64,000 bases of DNA from Henriciella sp. (GTDB lineage Bacteria; Pseudomonadota; Alphaproteobacteria; Caulobacterales; Hyphomonadaceae). Below the pieces are notes generated by a model. That model saw nothing but the letters and a program-made list of their open reading frames with translations. It was not told the origin of the DNA and ran no database searches. Of this stretch, positions 28,783 through 37,562 are shown piece after piece (within the stretch, counting starts at the first letter, position 1; each line of letters starts with the position of its first letter). The position numbers and the translations under genes are program-made. The stretch is from NCBI GenBank assembly GCA_017642885.1, contig JAEPOM010000008.1, positions 93,716-157,715 on the forward strand, written 5' to 3'.

Positions 28783-30378
28783 ATGCCGGACACTGAACAC
28801 GTTACGACCGGACTCAGCCCGTATGAAACCGAGCATGAAGTCGGTCAGGACAATGTCGAAGTTCTGGGACTCAATGTGCACAACCCGGTCTTCTTTCTGG
28901 CGGCAACGCTTGTCCTGCTGTTTAGCGGCCTGACGCTGGTTTTTCCTGAAGCATCTGGTGCGATGCTTAGCGAGACGCGGGCTCGCACGCTTCAGTCGTT
29001 CGATTGGTTGTTCGCTGTCACGCCTGTGCTTGTTTTCACGTTTTGCATGGTGCTCGCTGTTTCGCCATTGGGTCGCATTCGTTTAGGCGGGCAGGGCGCT
29101 GAGCCTGATTATAAGATTCATTCCTGGATCGCGATGCTGTTCGCTGCAGGTGTCGGGATTGGCTTCATGTTCTGGGGGGCGGCGGAGCCTCTCGCTTATC
29201 ACACCGACTGGTTCGGCATGCCTCTCGGCGCCGAGCCAGGAACGCCCGACGCCAATCGCCTGGCGTTTAGCGCGACGCTGTTCCACTGGGGGATCGCGCC
29301 CTGGGCGATCTATGCCGTGGTCGGATTGGCACTGGGTTTCTTCGCGCACAACAAGGGCCTGCCACTTTCGTTTCGATCGGCCTTCTACCCCTTGCTGGGC
29401 GAGCGCGTTTGGGGCTGGGCAGGCCATCTGATCGACTTGTTCGCGGTGGTCTCTACCATTTTTGGATTGGCGACGACGATCGGCCTTGGCGGCACGCAGG
29501 CGGCGAGTGGCCTCGGGTATATTTTTGACTTTGAGCCCAATGTCTGGGTTCAGATCGGGTTAATCGCTGCGATGACAGGTTTAGCGGTCATCTCTGTTCT
29601 GCGCGGCATGGATGGCGGGGTAAAGCTGCTCAGCAATATCAACATGGTCGTGGCGTTCGGCCTACTGGTTTTCGTGATAATTGCCGGACCTACTGTGCTG
29701 ATTTTCACCGGCATGGGCGAGAATCTCGTCGCCTACCTCATGGACACACCGGCCCTGACAAATTGGGTCGGACGCGAAGACATTGGTTGGTTCCATGACT
29801 GGACGATTTTCTACTGGGCCTGGTGGATTTCCTGGTCGCCTTTTGTCGGCATGTTCATTGCTCGCATCTCCCGCGGTCGTACCGTGCGGGAATATTTCGC
29901 GGTCGTGCTGCTCGCCCCATTTGCGATCTGCGTGGTCTGGTTCTCCGCGTTCGGGGAAACCGCGGTCTTTCAATATGAAAACGGAATAGGCGATCTCTCT
30001 GGCGGTATCGTGAACTCTGCGACGGTTTTGTTTCAGATGCTCTCAGCGATGCCTGGCGCGACGATTACGTCCATCATCGCGATTGCGTTGTTGATTGTGT
30101 TTATCGTCACCTCGGCGGATTCCGGCGCTCTCGTGGTTGATACGATCACATCTGGCGGCAAGACGGACGCCCCGGTCACACAGCGTGTCTTCTGGGCCTG
30201 CATGCTGGGGCTGACAGCCTCGGCGCTTTTGTATGGCGGCGGTACGTCGGCGCTCGAGTCGCTGCAAGCGGGAACGATCGCGGCGGCACTGCCGTTCACC
30301 GTGGTATTGCTGGTCTGCTGCCTGAGCCTCTATCTGGGTATGCGCGACGAGCTGCAGACGTCGGTGGCAGACGAATAA
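28783..30378 (+). CDS. BCCT family betaine/carnitine/choline transporter
   Basis: WIAMLFAAGVGIGFMFWGAAEPLAY; TIFYWAWWISWSPFVGMFIARISRGRTVREYFAVVLLAPFAICVVWFSAFG. Confidence 0.92.
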   Translation: MPDTEHVTTGLSPYETEHEVGQDNVEVLGLNVHNPVFFLAATLVLLFSGLTLVFPEASGAMLSETRARTLQSFDWLFAVTPVLVFTFCMVLAVSPLGRIRLGGQGAEPDYKIHSWIAMLFAAGVGIGFMFWGAAEPLAYHTDWFGMPLGAEPGTPDANRLAFSATLFHWGIAPWAIYAVVGLALGFFAHNKGLPLSFRSAFYPLLGERVWGWAGHLIDLFAVVSTIFGLATTIGLGGTQAASGLGYIFDFEPNVWVQIGLIAAMTGLAVISVLRGMDGGVKLLSNINMVVAFGLLVFVIIAGPTVLIFTGMGENLVAYLMDTPALTNWVGREDIGWFHDWTIFYWAWWISWSPFVGMFIARISRGRTVREYFAVVLLAPFAICVVWFSAFGETAVFQYENGIGDLSGGIVNSATVLFQMLSAMPGATITSIIAIALLIVFIVTSADSGALVVDTITSGGKTDAPVTQRVFWACMLGLTASALLYGGGTSALESLQAGTIAAALPFTVVLLVCCLSLYLGMRDELQTSVADE

Positions 30379-30385
30379 CGCGCCG

Positions 30386-31528
30386 ATGAATACCGTCCTC
30401 TCGATCGCAATTTTTATTACGCTGTTTACATCGGTGATCCTGGTGATCCGCTTTCGGAGCGTCCGCCTGAATGGGAGTGATCCACTACCGCTGATGGCCT
30501 TCATAGCGATCTTGTTCACGTCGGGTCTCGATGTCGGATTGATTATGTTTCCGCTCACAGAATTCCCAGTCTATGAGACTGAAACGGTTTACGGGTTCAC
30601 AAATGCGCTCGCGATTGAATTTGGGTTTTGGGGCTTTTTGGTATGGGGCTTCTACTTTCTGACGACGTTCTATTTTTGCGTCGTCGAGCCGAAGCTGAAA
30701 CTGTTCGAGATTGGCTGGGTCAAGCTGATCAACAGTGCGGTCATCATCGCGACGTGTGCGTTTACCGGATTCTTGTTCCTCAGTTACTTGCCGACCTATA
30801 TTGAAGGGATCAGTCCGCCGTTTCGGTACGGACTGGTCGCGGTTGTGGTCCTTGGCGCGGTTCTTTCGAGCACTGATATTCGCTACGTAAAATGGCTTGG
30901 ATTGGGCTCCAGTGCAGTCTTTTTTGGTTTGATCGGATTGCTCTGGCTGAACAGCGGGGCGGGTTTTATCGGGCTCGCTGAAAGCGCGGCGAACATTGGC
31001 GGCTATTTCGCGAACTTGCCGAAATTCACCCAGCCGCTTTCGGACTATCACGCCTTCTATCTGTTCTGGTGGTTTGCCTGGAGTATCATGATCGGCCAGT
31101 TCGTGGCGCGCTTCGTGGGGGGATTGCGCGTTTATCAATTGATGCTCGCCTTGCTGATCCTGCCATCCATCCCGATCGCACTATGGTTTTCGGTGCTCTA
31201 TTTCTATCACACAGAGGCAATCGCGCTGGCGGGCGGCCTACAGCTCAGCATGGTCGTGGTGGGCGTTGTTTTTGTGGTCAATTCGCTCGACTCGCTGACG
31301 CGGCTTTATTCCGAAAATCTCGGGCTGACGGTGAAGCGCCTGGGTGGACCGGGATACGTGGCGGCTCATTGGTCGCTCCTGTTCGGTTTGATCCTCCTCT
31401 ACCAATTCACGCCCCTGAAAATTGAATGGATTGGTCTTGTCGTGATTGGCATCTATTGCGCCATCTATGCGCTGACCTTTATCAGGCGCGAGAAGCTGCG
31501 ATCCCCAGCGGACATGCAAACGGACTAA
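30386..31528 (+). CDS. Divergent, reduced BCCT-like integral membrane protein
   Basis: 380 aa, strongly hydrophobic; [54 protein letters not shown] aligns by eye with the BCCT signature of the preceding gene; starts 8 nt after it. Confidence 0.65.
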   Translation: MNTVLSIAIFITLFTSVILVIRFRSVRLNGSDPLPLMAFIAILFTSGLDVGLIMFPLTEFPVYETETVYGFTNALAIEFGFWGFLVWGFYFLTTFYFCVVEPKLKLFEIGWVKLINSAVIIATCAFTGFLFLSYLPTYIEGISPPFRYGLVAVVVLGAVLSSTDIRYVKWLGLGSSAVFFGLIGLLWLNSGAGFIGLAESAANIGGYFANLPKFTQPLSDYHAFYLFWWFAWSIMIGQFVARFVGGLRVYQLMLALLILPSIPIALWFSVLYFYHTEAIALAGGLQLSMVVVGVVFVVNSLDSLTRLYSENLGLTVKRLGGPGYVAAHWSLLFGLILLYQFTPLKIEWIGLVVIGIYCAIYALTFIRREKLRSPADMQTD

Positions 31529-31529
31529 G

Positions 31530-33200
31530 ATGAACAAGACTTTCGACTATATCATTGTCGGCGCTGGCTCAGCGGGCTGTGTGCTGGCAAATCGGCTATC
31601 AGCGGATGGTAAGCACTCCGTGCTTCTTCTTGAGGCGGGTGGAAGTGACCGCAACATCCTGATCGCGATGCCGACGGCTCTGTCCTATCCTATGGCGTCC
31701 AAGACCTATAACTGGGGCTATGAGTCCGATCCGGAGCCCCATGTCGATAATCGCCGCATCACGTGTCCACGTGGCAAAGGCTTGGGCGGCACCTCATCGA
31801 TAAATGGCATGGTCTATGTGCGCGGCCATGCATGTGATTTCGACGAGTGGGAAGCCGCCGGCGCGACGGGGTGGGGTTACGCCGATTGTCTGCCTTACTT
31901 CAAGCGCGCTGAGACGTGGCAAGGCGGCGAAGGTGACTATCGAGGCGGGTCAGGACCGCTGGGCGTCACTGGTGGCAATAATATGGAGCGCAATCCGCTC
32001 TATCAGGCGTTCGTGGATGCAGGTGTCGAAGCCGGATATCCCCGCACCGACGACTATAACGGGTATTGCGGTGAAGGCTTTGGCCCGATGCATATGACTG
32101 TGTCTCGCGGCGTCCGCGAGTCGACGTCGCGCGCCTATTTACGGCCCGCCCAAAAACGTTCCAACCTGACCGTCCTGAAACATGTTCTGGTCGACCAACT
32201 CATACTGGATGGCAAACGCGTCACAGGGGTATCAGGCACGCACAAAGGTAAGCCCATTCAGTTGAGTGCTGGCAAAGAAGTCATTCTAAGCGCCGGGTCG
32301 ATCGCTTCACCTATGATTTTGCAACGCAGCGGCATCGGGCCCGCCGCACTCCTTTCGCGTCTCGGCATTCCGGTGCGCCATGATCTAGGTGGCGTGGGAG
32401 AGAACTTGCAGGATCATATGGAGGTCTATTTCCAGTTCCATTGCACACAGCCTGTCAGTCTCAACAGCAAACTCAACCTGTTCAGCAAGTTCTTCATCGG
32501 CGCGCGTTGGTTCTTCTTCAAATCCGGCCTCGGCGCGACCAACCATTTTGAGTCTTGCGCATTTATCCGATCTCGTTCCGGCCTCAAGTCTCCGGACATT
32601 CAGTATCATTTCCTGCCCGCCGCGATGCGCTATGATGGAACGCCGTCCATTGCAGGGCATGGATTTCAAGTCCATGTCGGCCCGAACAAACCCAAAAGCC
32701 GCGGACGGGTCGAAATCACATCCGCCGATCCAGCCGCGCATCCGAGCATTCTGTTCAACTATCTACAGCACGAAGACGACATCGCTGCTTGGAGGCAATG
32801 TATTCGTCTCACCCGAGAGATTATCGACCAGCCCGCCCTGGATGCGTATCGCGGCGCCGAGCTTCAACCCGGTCTCGATGTGTCCTCAGATGACGAGATC
32901 GACACCTGGGTTCGGCAGAATGTGGAAAGCGCCTACCACCCCTGCGGCACCGCGCGCATGGGGCAGGGCGACGACGCCGATGCAGTGGTCGACACCGCCT
33001 GCCGCGTTCGCGGACTCGAAGGCGTGCGCATCGTCGACGCCTCCGTTTTTCCGACCGTCCCTTATGGCAATATCAACGCACCCACGATCATGGTTGCGGA
33101 GAAAGCCGCGGACCTGATCCTCGGCAAACCGGCCCTCTCGCCGCTCTCAGTCCCGATCTGGATTGATGAGAAATGGCAGGGTCGACAGCGTCCGCGCTGA
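31530..33200 (+). CDS. betA: GMC oxidoreductase, choline dehydrogenase-like
   Basis: [94 protein letters not shown]; immediately downstream of the BCCT genes. Confidence 0.85.
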   Translation: MNKTFDYIIVGAGSAGCVLANRLSADGKHSVLLLEAGGSDRNILIAMPTALSYPMASKTYNWGYESDPEPHVDNRRITCPRGKGLGGTSSINGMVYVRGHACDFDEWEAAGATGWGYADCLPYFKRAETWQGGEGDYRGGSGPLGVTGGNNMERNPLYQAFVDAGVEAGYPRTDDYNGYCGEGFGPMHMTVSRGVRESTSRAYLRPAQKRSNLTVLKHVLVDQLILDGKRVTGVSGTHKGKPIQLSAGKEVILSAGSIASPMILQRSGIGPAALLSRLGIPVRHDLGGVGENLQDHMEVYFQFHCTQPVSLNSKLNLFSKFFIGARWFFFKSGLGATNHFESCAFIRSRSGLKSPDIQYHFLPAAMRYDGTPSIAGHGFQVHVGPNKPKSRGRVEITSADPAAHPSILFNYLQHEDDIAAWRQCIRLTREIIDQPALDAYRGAELQPGLDVSSDDEIDTWVRQNVESAYHPCGTARMGQGDDADAVVDTACRVRGLEGVRIVDASVFPTVPYGNINAPTIMVAEKAADLILGKPALSPLSVPIWIDEKWQGRQRPR

Positions 33201-33402
33201 TGGCGCCGCGGAGCGGTTGATCTATGACGAACCCGTGATTGGTTCCCCCGACCGAGCAGCACTGAGATTTGCCGAGTTGGTTTGTCTGATCGATTTACAA
33301 ATATTGATTATCGCCGTTCATTGCTCATCAGGAAGCTGCCCAATGTGCACGCCTCGTACATTGCGTTCACTGGCCGTACTCCCGGCGTACACGGAGACGT
33401 AT

Positions 33403-33951
33403 TTACTCCGAGGTGACAATGGAGAGATCCACTTCGCTCCGCTGCCCTCCACTGACGATGCGGGGCCAACTCCCCGGTTTGCCTCTATCTCTTCGTCTCT
33501 CATAAAGAATTTCATACTGTTCCGCGTCAGTATTCTCGAACTGGAAGACCCGCTTTGGATTGTCTGGATTCACGCGGCAAAACTTAGGCACGATCGTCGG
33601 TGCCTTGTATCTGAAAGTGCCGAACACCAGGATTTTGCGCTCTAGATGGTTCACACCGACCATCAAATCATCATCCAGAGGCTCCCTCAGGCCTCCGACG
33701 CAATTTGAGAGACTGAGGGCCACCGTCATCGTTTTCGTTTCCAGATCGCGAGTGACCGATGCGGTTGGTGCTATTAGTAAGAATTCGCTTCTTGCGGGCG
33801 GTTTAGGCGGTCCGAAGTTGATTTCTCGCTTGGTCATCGGGCCCCGGGCTTGTTCAGGGGCAGCCTCTGTCTGTCCCTCCACCTTTAAACAGGCCGCTAT
33901 AAAGACAGTTGCGACGAAGAGAATTGCACTCAGCGGGATCCGACGTTTCAT
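33403..33951 (-). CDS. Hypothetical lipoprotein
   Basis: MKRRIPLSAILFVATVFIAACLKVEG lipobox; no family recognised. Confidence 0.55.
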   Translation of the reverse strand: MKRRIPLSAILFVATVFIAACLKVEGQTEAAPEQARGPMTKREINFGPPKPPARSEFLLIAPTASVTRDLETKTMTVALSLSNCVGGLREPLDDDLMVGVNHLERKILVFGTFRYKAPTIVPKFCRVNPDNPKRVFQFENTDAEQYEILYERRRDRGKPGSWPRIVSGGQRSEVDLSIVTSE

Positions 33952-33977
33952 CTTTTACACCTCAGGAGCGCCGTCGC

Positions 33978-34568
33978 CTAATCGAGGCAGATCAGTTCGC
34001 CGCTGTTTGGGTCGATGTCGAGATTTTGGCAGTCTGGATCAACCGTGGGCGGTTCGTCTCCGCCCGGTGCCGGTGCCGGTGCTGTGCTGCCTTCGGCGGG
34101 GATCAGGAAATAGCTATAGGGCGGGATGCTCGCCACGTTCACGGCGATGCGGCCATCTGGCTGCACTTTCATTGTTGCCGTTCCCAGCAGAGGCAAGTCC
34201 TGACTCGTATACTCTGTGGCGCTAATCTGCCGAAAATCCTTCCCTATCACCATATTCGGACGGATCTTTAGCGTCATGGCATGCGTCCAAGGGTCGAGCG
34301 CATAGCTACGTCCACGGTCGATCCGAATGCGTTTCCCGAGCGTGGAGATTGTATAATCACCATCGATTGGAAGCGCCTGGGTCGGTGCAACCTGCGTTTC
34401 ATATGGAAGGAAAGCATCCATCTGGGGGATGCCCGCAGCAGCCGCGAATGCATCGCCCATCGCACCGGCCGCAATGGCTTCGGTGCCCGCACATCCGGCA
34501 GTCGCGAGCAGGCCGGCGGCGGCGATTCCGGCATACAGTCTCGGGGTCAGATTCGTTTTTGCGCTCAT
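33978..34568 (-). CDS. Hypothetical lipoprotein
   Basis: AGIAAAGLLATAGCAGTEA lipobox; Pro-rich C-terminus APAPAPGGDEPP. Confidence 0.6.
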   Translation of the reverse strand: MSAKTNLTPRLYAGIAAAGLLATAGCAGTEAIAAGAMGDAFAAAAGIPQMDAFLPYETQVAPTQALPIDGDYTISTLGKRIRIDRGRSYALDPWTHAMTLKIRPNMVIGKDFRQISATEYTSQDLPLLGTATMKVQPDGRIAVNVASIPPYSYFLIPAEGSTAPAPAPGGDEPPTVDPDCQNLDIDPNSGELICLD

Positions 34569-34640
34569 GATAGAGTCTCCCTCAGCATTATGTGTCTGAG
34601 GAGAGATTACGAGTTCGACGCGGGAGGGATATGGGGGCGA

Positions 34641-36680
34641 CTACCCAATCTCTGAGGTGTGTTGCACTGGGATATGGCACCGTGCTGTCGTGCCAGCGCC
34701 AGGCGTCGAGATTAGCTCAAACGAGCCGCCCAACTCGTCCAGAGCATCTTGAACGATTGAGAGCCCCAGGCCGGATCCATTAGATTGTGCGCCGCTAACA
34801 CCGCACTGCATAACCTGTTCGATTTGCTGGCGCGACAGGCCTGGACCCGTATCACTAACTTCAATTGTGACAGCGCCGTTGCTCTTCTCAGCGGACACAG
34901 TCACCGCGCCATCAGATGTGTAGCGAATAGCGTTGGCAACAAGATTGCTGACAGCGCGCATCAGCAAAACAGGGTCTGCGGAAATCGTATCATCAAGGTC
35001 GAGGTGGCGATTCAGATCGATGCCCTTGGCGGCGGCCTCGCTAACGAACATCGCGACCACGGCATCCAGTACCAACGTAATCGGCGTTTCATTTTCTTGG
35101 TCTTGTGAGCCTGCAGCTCGTTTCGCGGCCGGCAAGTTTTCGTTTGCGAGGGCCTGCAGATACTCAAACGCTTCTGATAAAGGTTTCCGCGCTGCGCTGT
35201 CTGCTGGCAGGTTTTCATTCAACGCCGCCTTCAATGAGCTGAGTGGTTGCAGAATGTCATGGCTCACAGATTGTAGACGATTGCGGTAGTCAAACGCCCT
35301 TAACCGAGCCCGTTCATAAGCAGTTTGGCTGTCCCGTAATGCCTCGTTCAATCGAAGCTTTTCGCGGGTCGCTCGAAGATCCGCCACCAGTGCGGCGTCT
35401 CGCTCATATCGGATCGCAGCGACATTCTGAGCAATTGCGATGGCGAAGGCGATGGTCTCGATCGTCACCAAAATGCGCATCGTGCCGGGAATTCCACCCT
35501 GCTGAAATCCAAATGTATCGATGAAGACTGTAAAGGCCGCAGCCATGGTCAAGAGCACAGCGCTCGCTGTAAAGATCGTCCCCCCCTTTTCATTGTTGGC
35601 GACGGCCCAGATTCCAACCACAGCGTAGAGCGCAACGCTCGAAACGCGTGCTGAAAAAGACATCACGACAATGCTGTCGCGCGGAAAGATCCCGAACAGC
35701 AGATGCAAAATTGAGACAAGAAAGATGAAGTTGATCGCACCGATCATGATTCGATCGATGATGGGGGCATTGGGTTTTAGATCGAAGATATTACGGCTGA
35801 GAAGCAGAAGTCCTGCATAATTCCAGAGATAGACCGCGTCCGTGAGATGCGCTGTGACCTGGTTTTTTGTCGGCACCAGGAATTGATCAATATAGCCCTC
35901 AACCGACCAGACCGATAACAGGCTAACGGTTAGAAAGACGCCGAGACTGACACTCAGCCGCCATCCCGTCAGAGACCATGTCAGGATAGTGAGAAAGAAC
36001 GCCGCCAGCATGAAGCCATAGAACAGCGCCGACCAAACGAGTTCATACTTGTCGGCCAGCTCAAAGCTACTGGGCGCCGCCACGCGGATCGGCAGCATCG
36101 AAATGTAGAGCCCTTCATAGTGAACATAGAGTTCTGTTTGTTCACCGGGCTGCAAAACCACATCCGCGACCAGGATGCGGTGATTAACGGGTCTGTTCGA
36201 GAAGGGGGCGTCGTAGGAATAATCGAGAAACTGATTGACCGTTCGCCCCCCATCGGGGGTGAGGTAAAGCTTCATCCACTTGAAGGCGACCCGTCGGGTG
36301 TCCACTCGAACGGTGATTGGTTCGTTTTTGATGTTGTGCAATTTCACGCGCAGCCAGGCTGGATCAGCGAGAGAGCCAAAACTGACATACCGGGTCTGCA
36401 GTTTCTGCCAGTCATCGCTCCCGCTAACGTCCAGGATGGTTGCGTCTGCGTCGGCCGGGTACAGCGCTTCACCATATTCTCCCAGGAAGGCGCTGGAGAA
36501 CCCTTCCAATGGTAATGTGATGACGCCATCATTTGGCGGAATGACGCCCTCGCGCGTTGATAAAAGCGAGCAGATGAATAGCGAAATCACAGTCACCAGG
36601 ACCAGCGTCACCGGGACTCTAAAAACGGGCGCGCGAAAGTCAGACCATGACCGGGGCAAAAAAAGTAGACGCTCTACCAT
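34641..36680 (-). CDS. Sensor histidine kinase with 7TMR-DISM-like extracytoplasmic/TM region
   Basis: N-terminal SFGSLADPAWLRVKLHNIKNEPITVRVDTRRVAFKWMKLYLT (DISM-like), multiple TMs, H-box SVSHDILQPLSSLKAAL, ATPase NLVANAIRYTSDGAVTV...DTGPGL...GSGLGLSIV. Confidence 0.87.
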   Translation of the reverse strand: MVERLLFLPRSWSDFRAPVFRVPVTLVLVTVISLFICSLLSTREGVIPPNDGVITLPLEGFSSAFLGEYGEALYPADADATILDVSGSDDWQKLQTRYVSFGSLADPAWLRVKLHNIKNEPITVRVDTRRVAFKWMKLYLTPDGGRTVNQFLDYSYDAPFSNRPVNHRILVADVVLQPGEQTELYVHYEGLYISMLPIRVAAPSSFELADKYELVWSALFYGFMLAAFFLTILTWSLTGWRLSVSLGVFLTVSLLSVWSVEGYIDQFLVPTKNQVTAHLTDAVYLWNYAGLLLLSRNIFDLKPNAPIIDRIMIGAINFIFLVSILHLLFGIFPRDSIVVMSFSARVSSVALYAVVGIWAVANNEKGGTIFTASAVLLTMAAAFTVFIDTFGFQQGGIPGTMRILVTIETIAFAIAIAQNVAAIRYERDAALVADLRATREKLRLNEALRDSQTAYERARLRAFDYRNRLQSVSHDILQPLSSLKAALNENLPADSAARKPLSEAFEYLQALANENLPAAKRAAGSQDQENETPITLVLDAVVAMFVSEAAAKGIDLNRHLDLDDTISADPVLLMRAVSNLVANAIRYTSDGAVTVSAEKSNGAVTIEVSDTGPGLSRQQIEQVMQCGVSGAQSNGSGLGLSIVQDALDELGGSFELISTPGAGTTARCHIPVQHTSEIG

Positions 36681-36744
36681 GCTGCAATCTGATCAAAGCG
36701 CGAGCAAGCTGTCATGGGGGAGGATACCCAATTTTGCAATTCAA

Positions 36745-37380
36745 TCACAATTGAGTCTGCTCTGCGATCAGGCCTTCCCTGAGCGCATAAGCGATGAGTT
36801 CTGCGAGCGAGCTGACGCCGACTTTTTCCATCAGACTCGCACGATGCTTTTCGACCGTGCGCGGGCTAATGCTCAAGCGTTCGCCAATACCCGAATTTTG
36901 ATACCCCATTGCGATTAAGGACAGCACTTCACGCTCTCGGCTTGTCAGCGCCGTCTTGCCTGTTGTTTCTTCCAGGATGGTGAGAGCATCTCGCGCGAAA
37001 TAGCGGCCACCTTGCAGCAGAGTTTCGAAACAAGTTTTCATCTCAGTTGGACAACACGATTTGAGCAGAATGCCCTCAACTTCAGCGTCGAGCCAGCTGG
37101 CGAGGACACCGGCTGACGTGAACCCGGTCAAGAGAACGACTGACGTCTGTTTGCTCCAGCGCCGAGCTTCCGCCAGTACTTCGATGCCCTTTGCGTGGGG
37201 CATTGCCGAATCCAGGACAAGCAGGTCCGGCTGGTGCTGTTTGACCGCGCTGATCGCGCTCAAACCATCGGCAACTTCCGCCGCGATGGTGATCTGACCG
37301 ATCTCAGCCAGCACATTCTTCACGCCTTCACGAACGATAGCATGATCGTCAGCAAGAACTGCACGATAAGCACTCGTCAT
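36745..37380 (-). CDS. NarL/LuxR-family response regulator
   Basis: YRAVLADDHAIVREGVKNVL; LLVLDSAMPHAKGIEVL; LTSREREVLSLIAMGYQNSGIGERLSISPRTVEKHRASLMEKVGVSSLAELIAYALREGL. Confidence 0.9.
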   Translation of the reverse strand: MTSAYRAVLADDHAIVREGVKNVLAEIGQITIAAEVADGLSAISAVKQHQPDLLVLDSAMPHAKGIEVLAEARRWSKQTSVVLLTGFTSAGVLASWLDAEVEGILLKSCCPTEMKTCFETLLQGGRYFARDALTILEETTGKTALTSREREVLSLIAMGYQNSGIGERLSISPRTVEKHRASLMEKVGVSSLAELIAYALREGLIAEQTQL

Positions 37381-37477
37381 CGCCACAATAACCTCATCCC
37401 TCTTCAAATCACGATTGCAGGTTTCTCTTGAGAAAACAACAGAATACGATTTCTGAAATGATCGGCGGCAGCAAAAT

Positions 37478-37493
37478 TGGGTAGTGCTACCCA
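37478..37493. promoter_or_regulatory. Candidate operator in the divergent RR / Cys-repeat-protein intergenic region
   Basis: Perfect 7-bp-arm inverted repeat TGGGTAG-TG-CTACCCA. Confidence 0.45.
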
Positions 37494-37562
37494 TTTTGTT
37501 TCCCCCACTTTACCGGCATCGTGTGAGTCTAGAAATGGCTTATTCTGGAGGGTCAGAACGAT

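Noticed and set aside
33163-33645. Plus-strand ORF 33163..33645 and neighbours 33560..34225 and 33909..34271
   Set aside because: Antisense to two minus-strand lipoprotein genes with convincing lipoboxes; the plus-strand translations lack protein-like features.
34633-34655. CTACCCAAT half-site near the kinase stop resembling the 37478 palindrome
   Set aside because: It is part of the coding end of the kinase (SEIG stop) and lacks the inverted partner.
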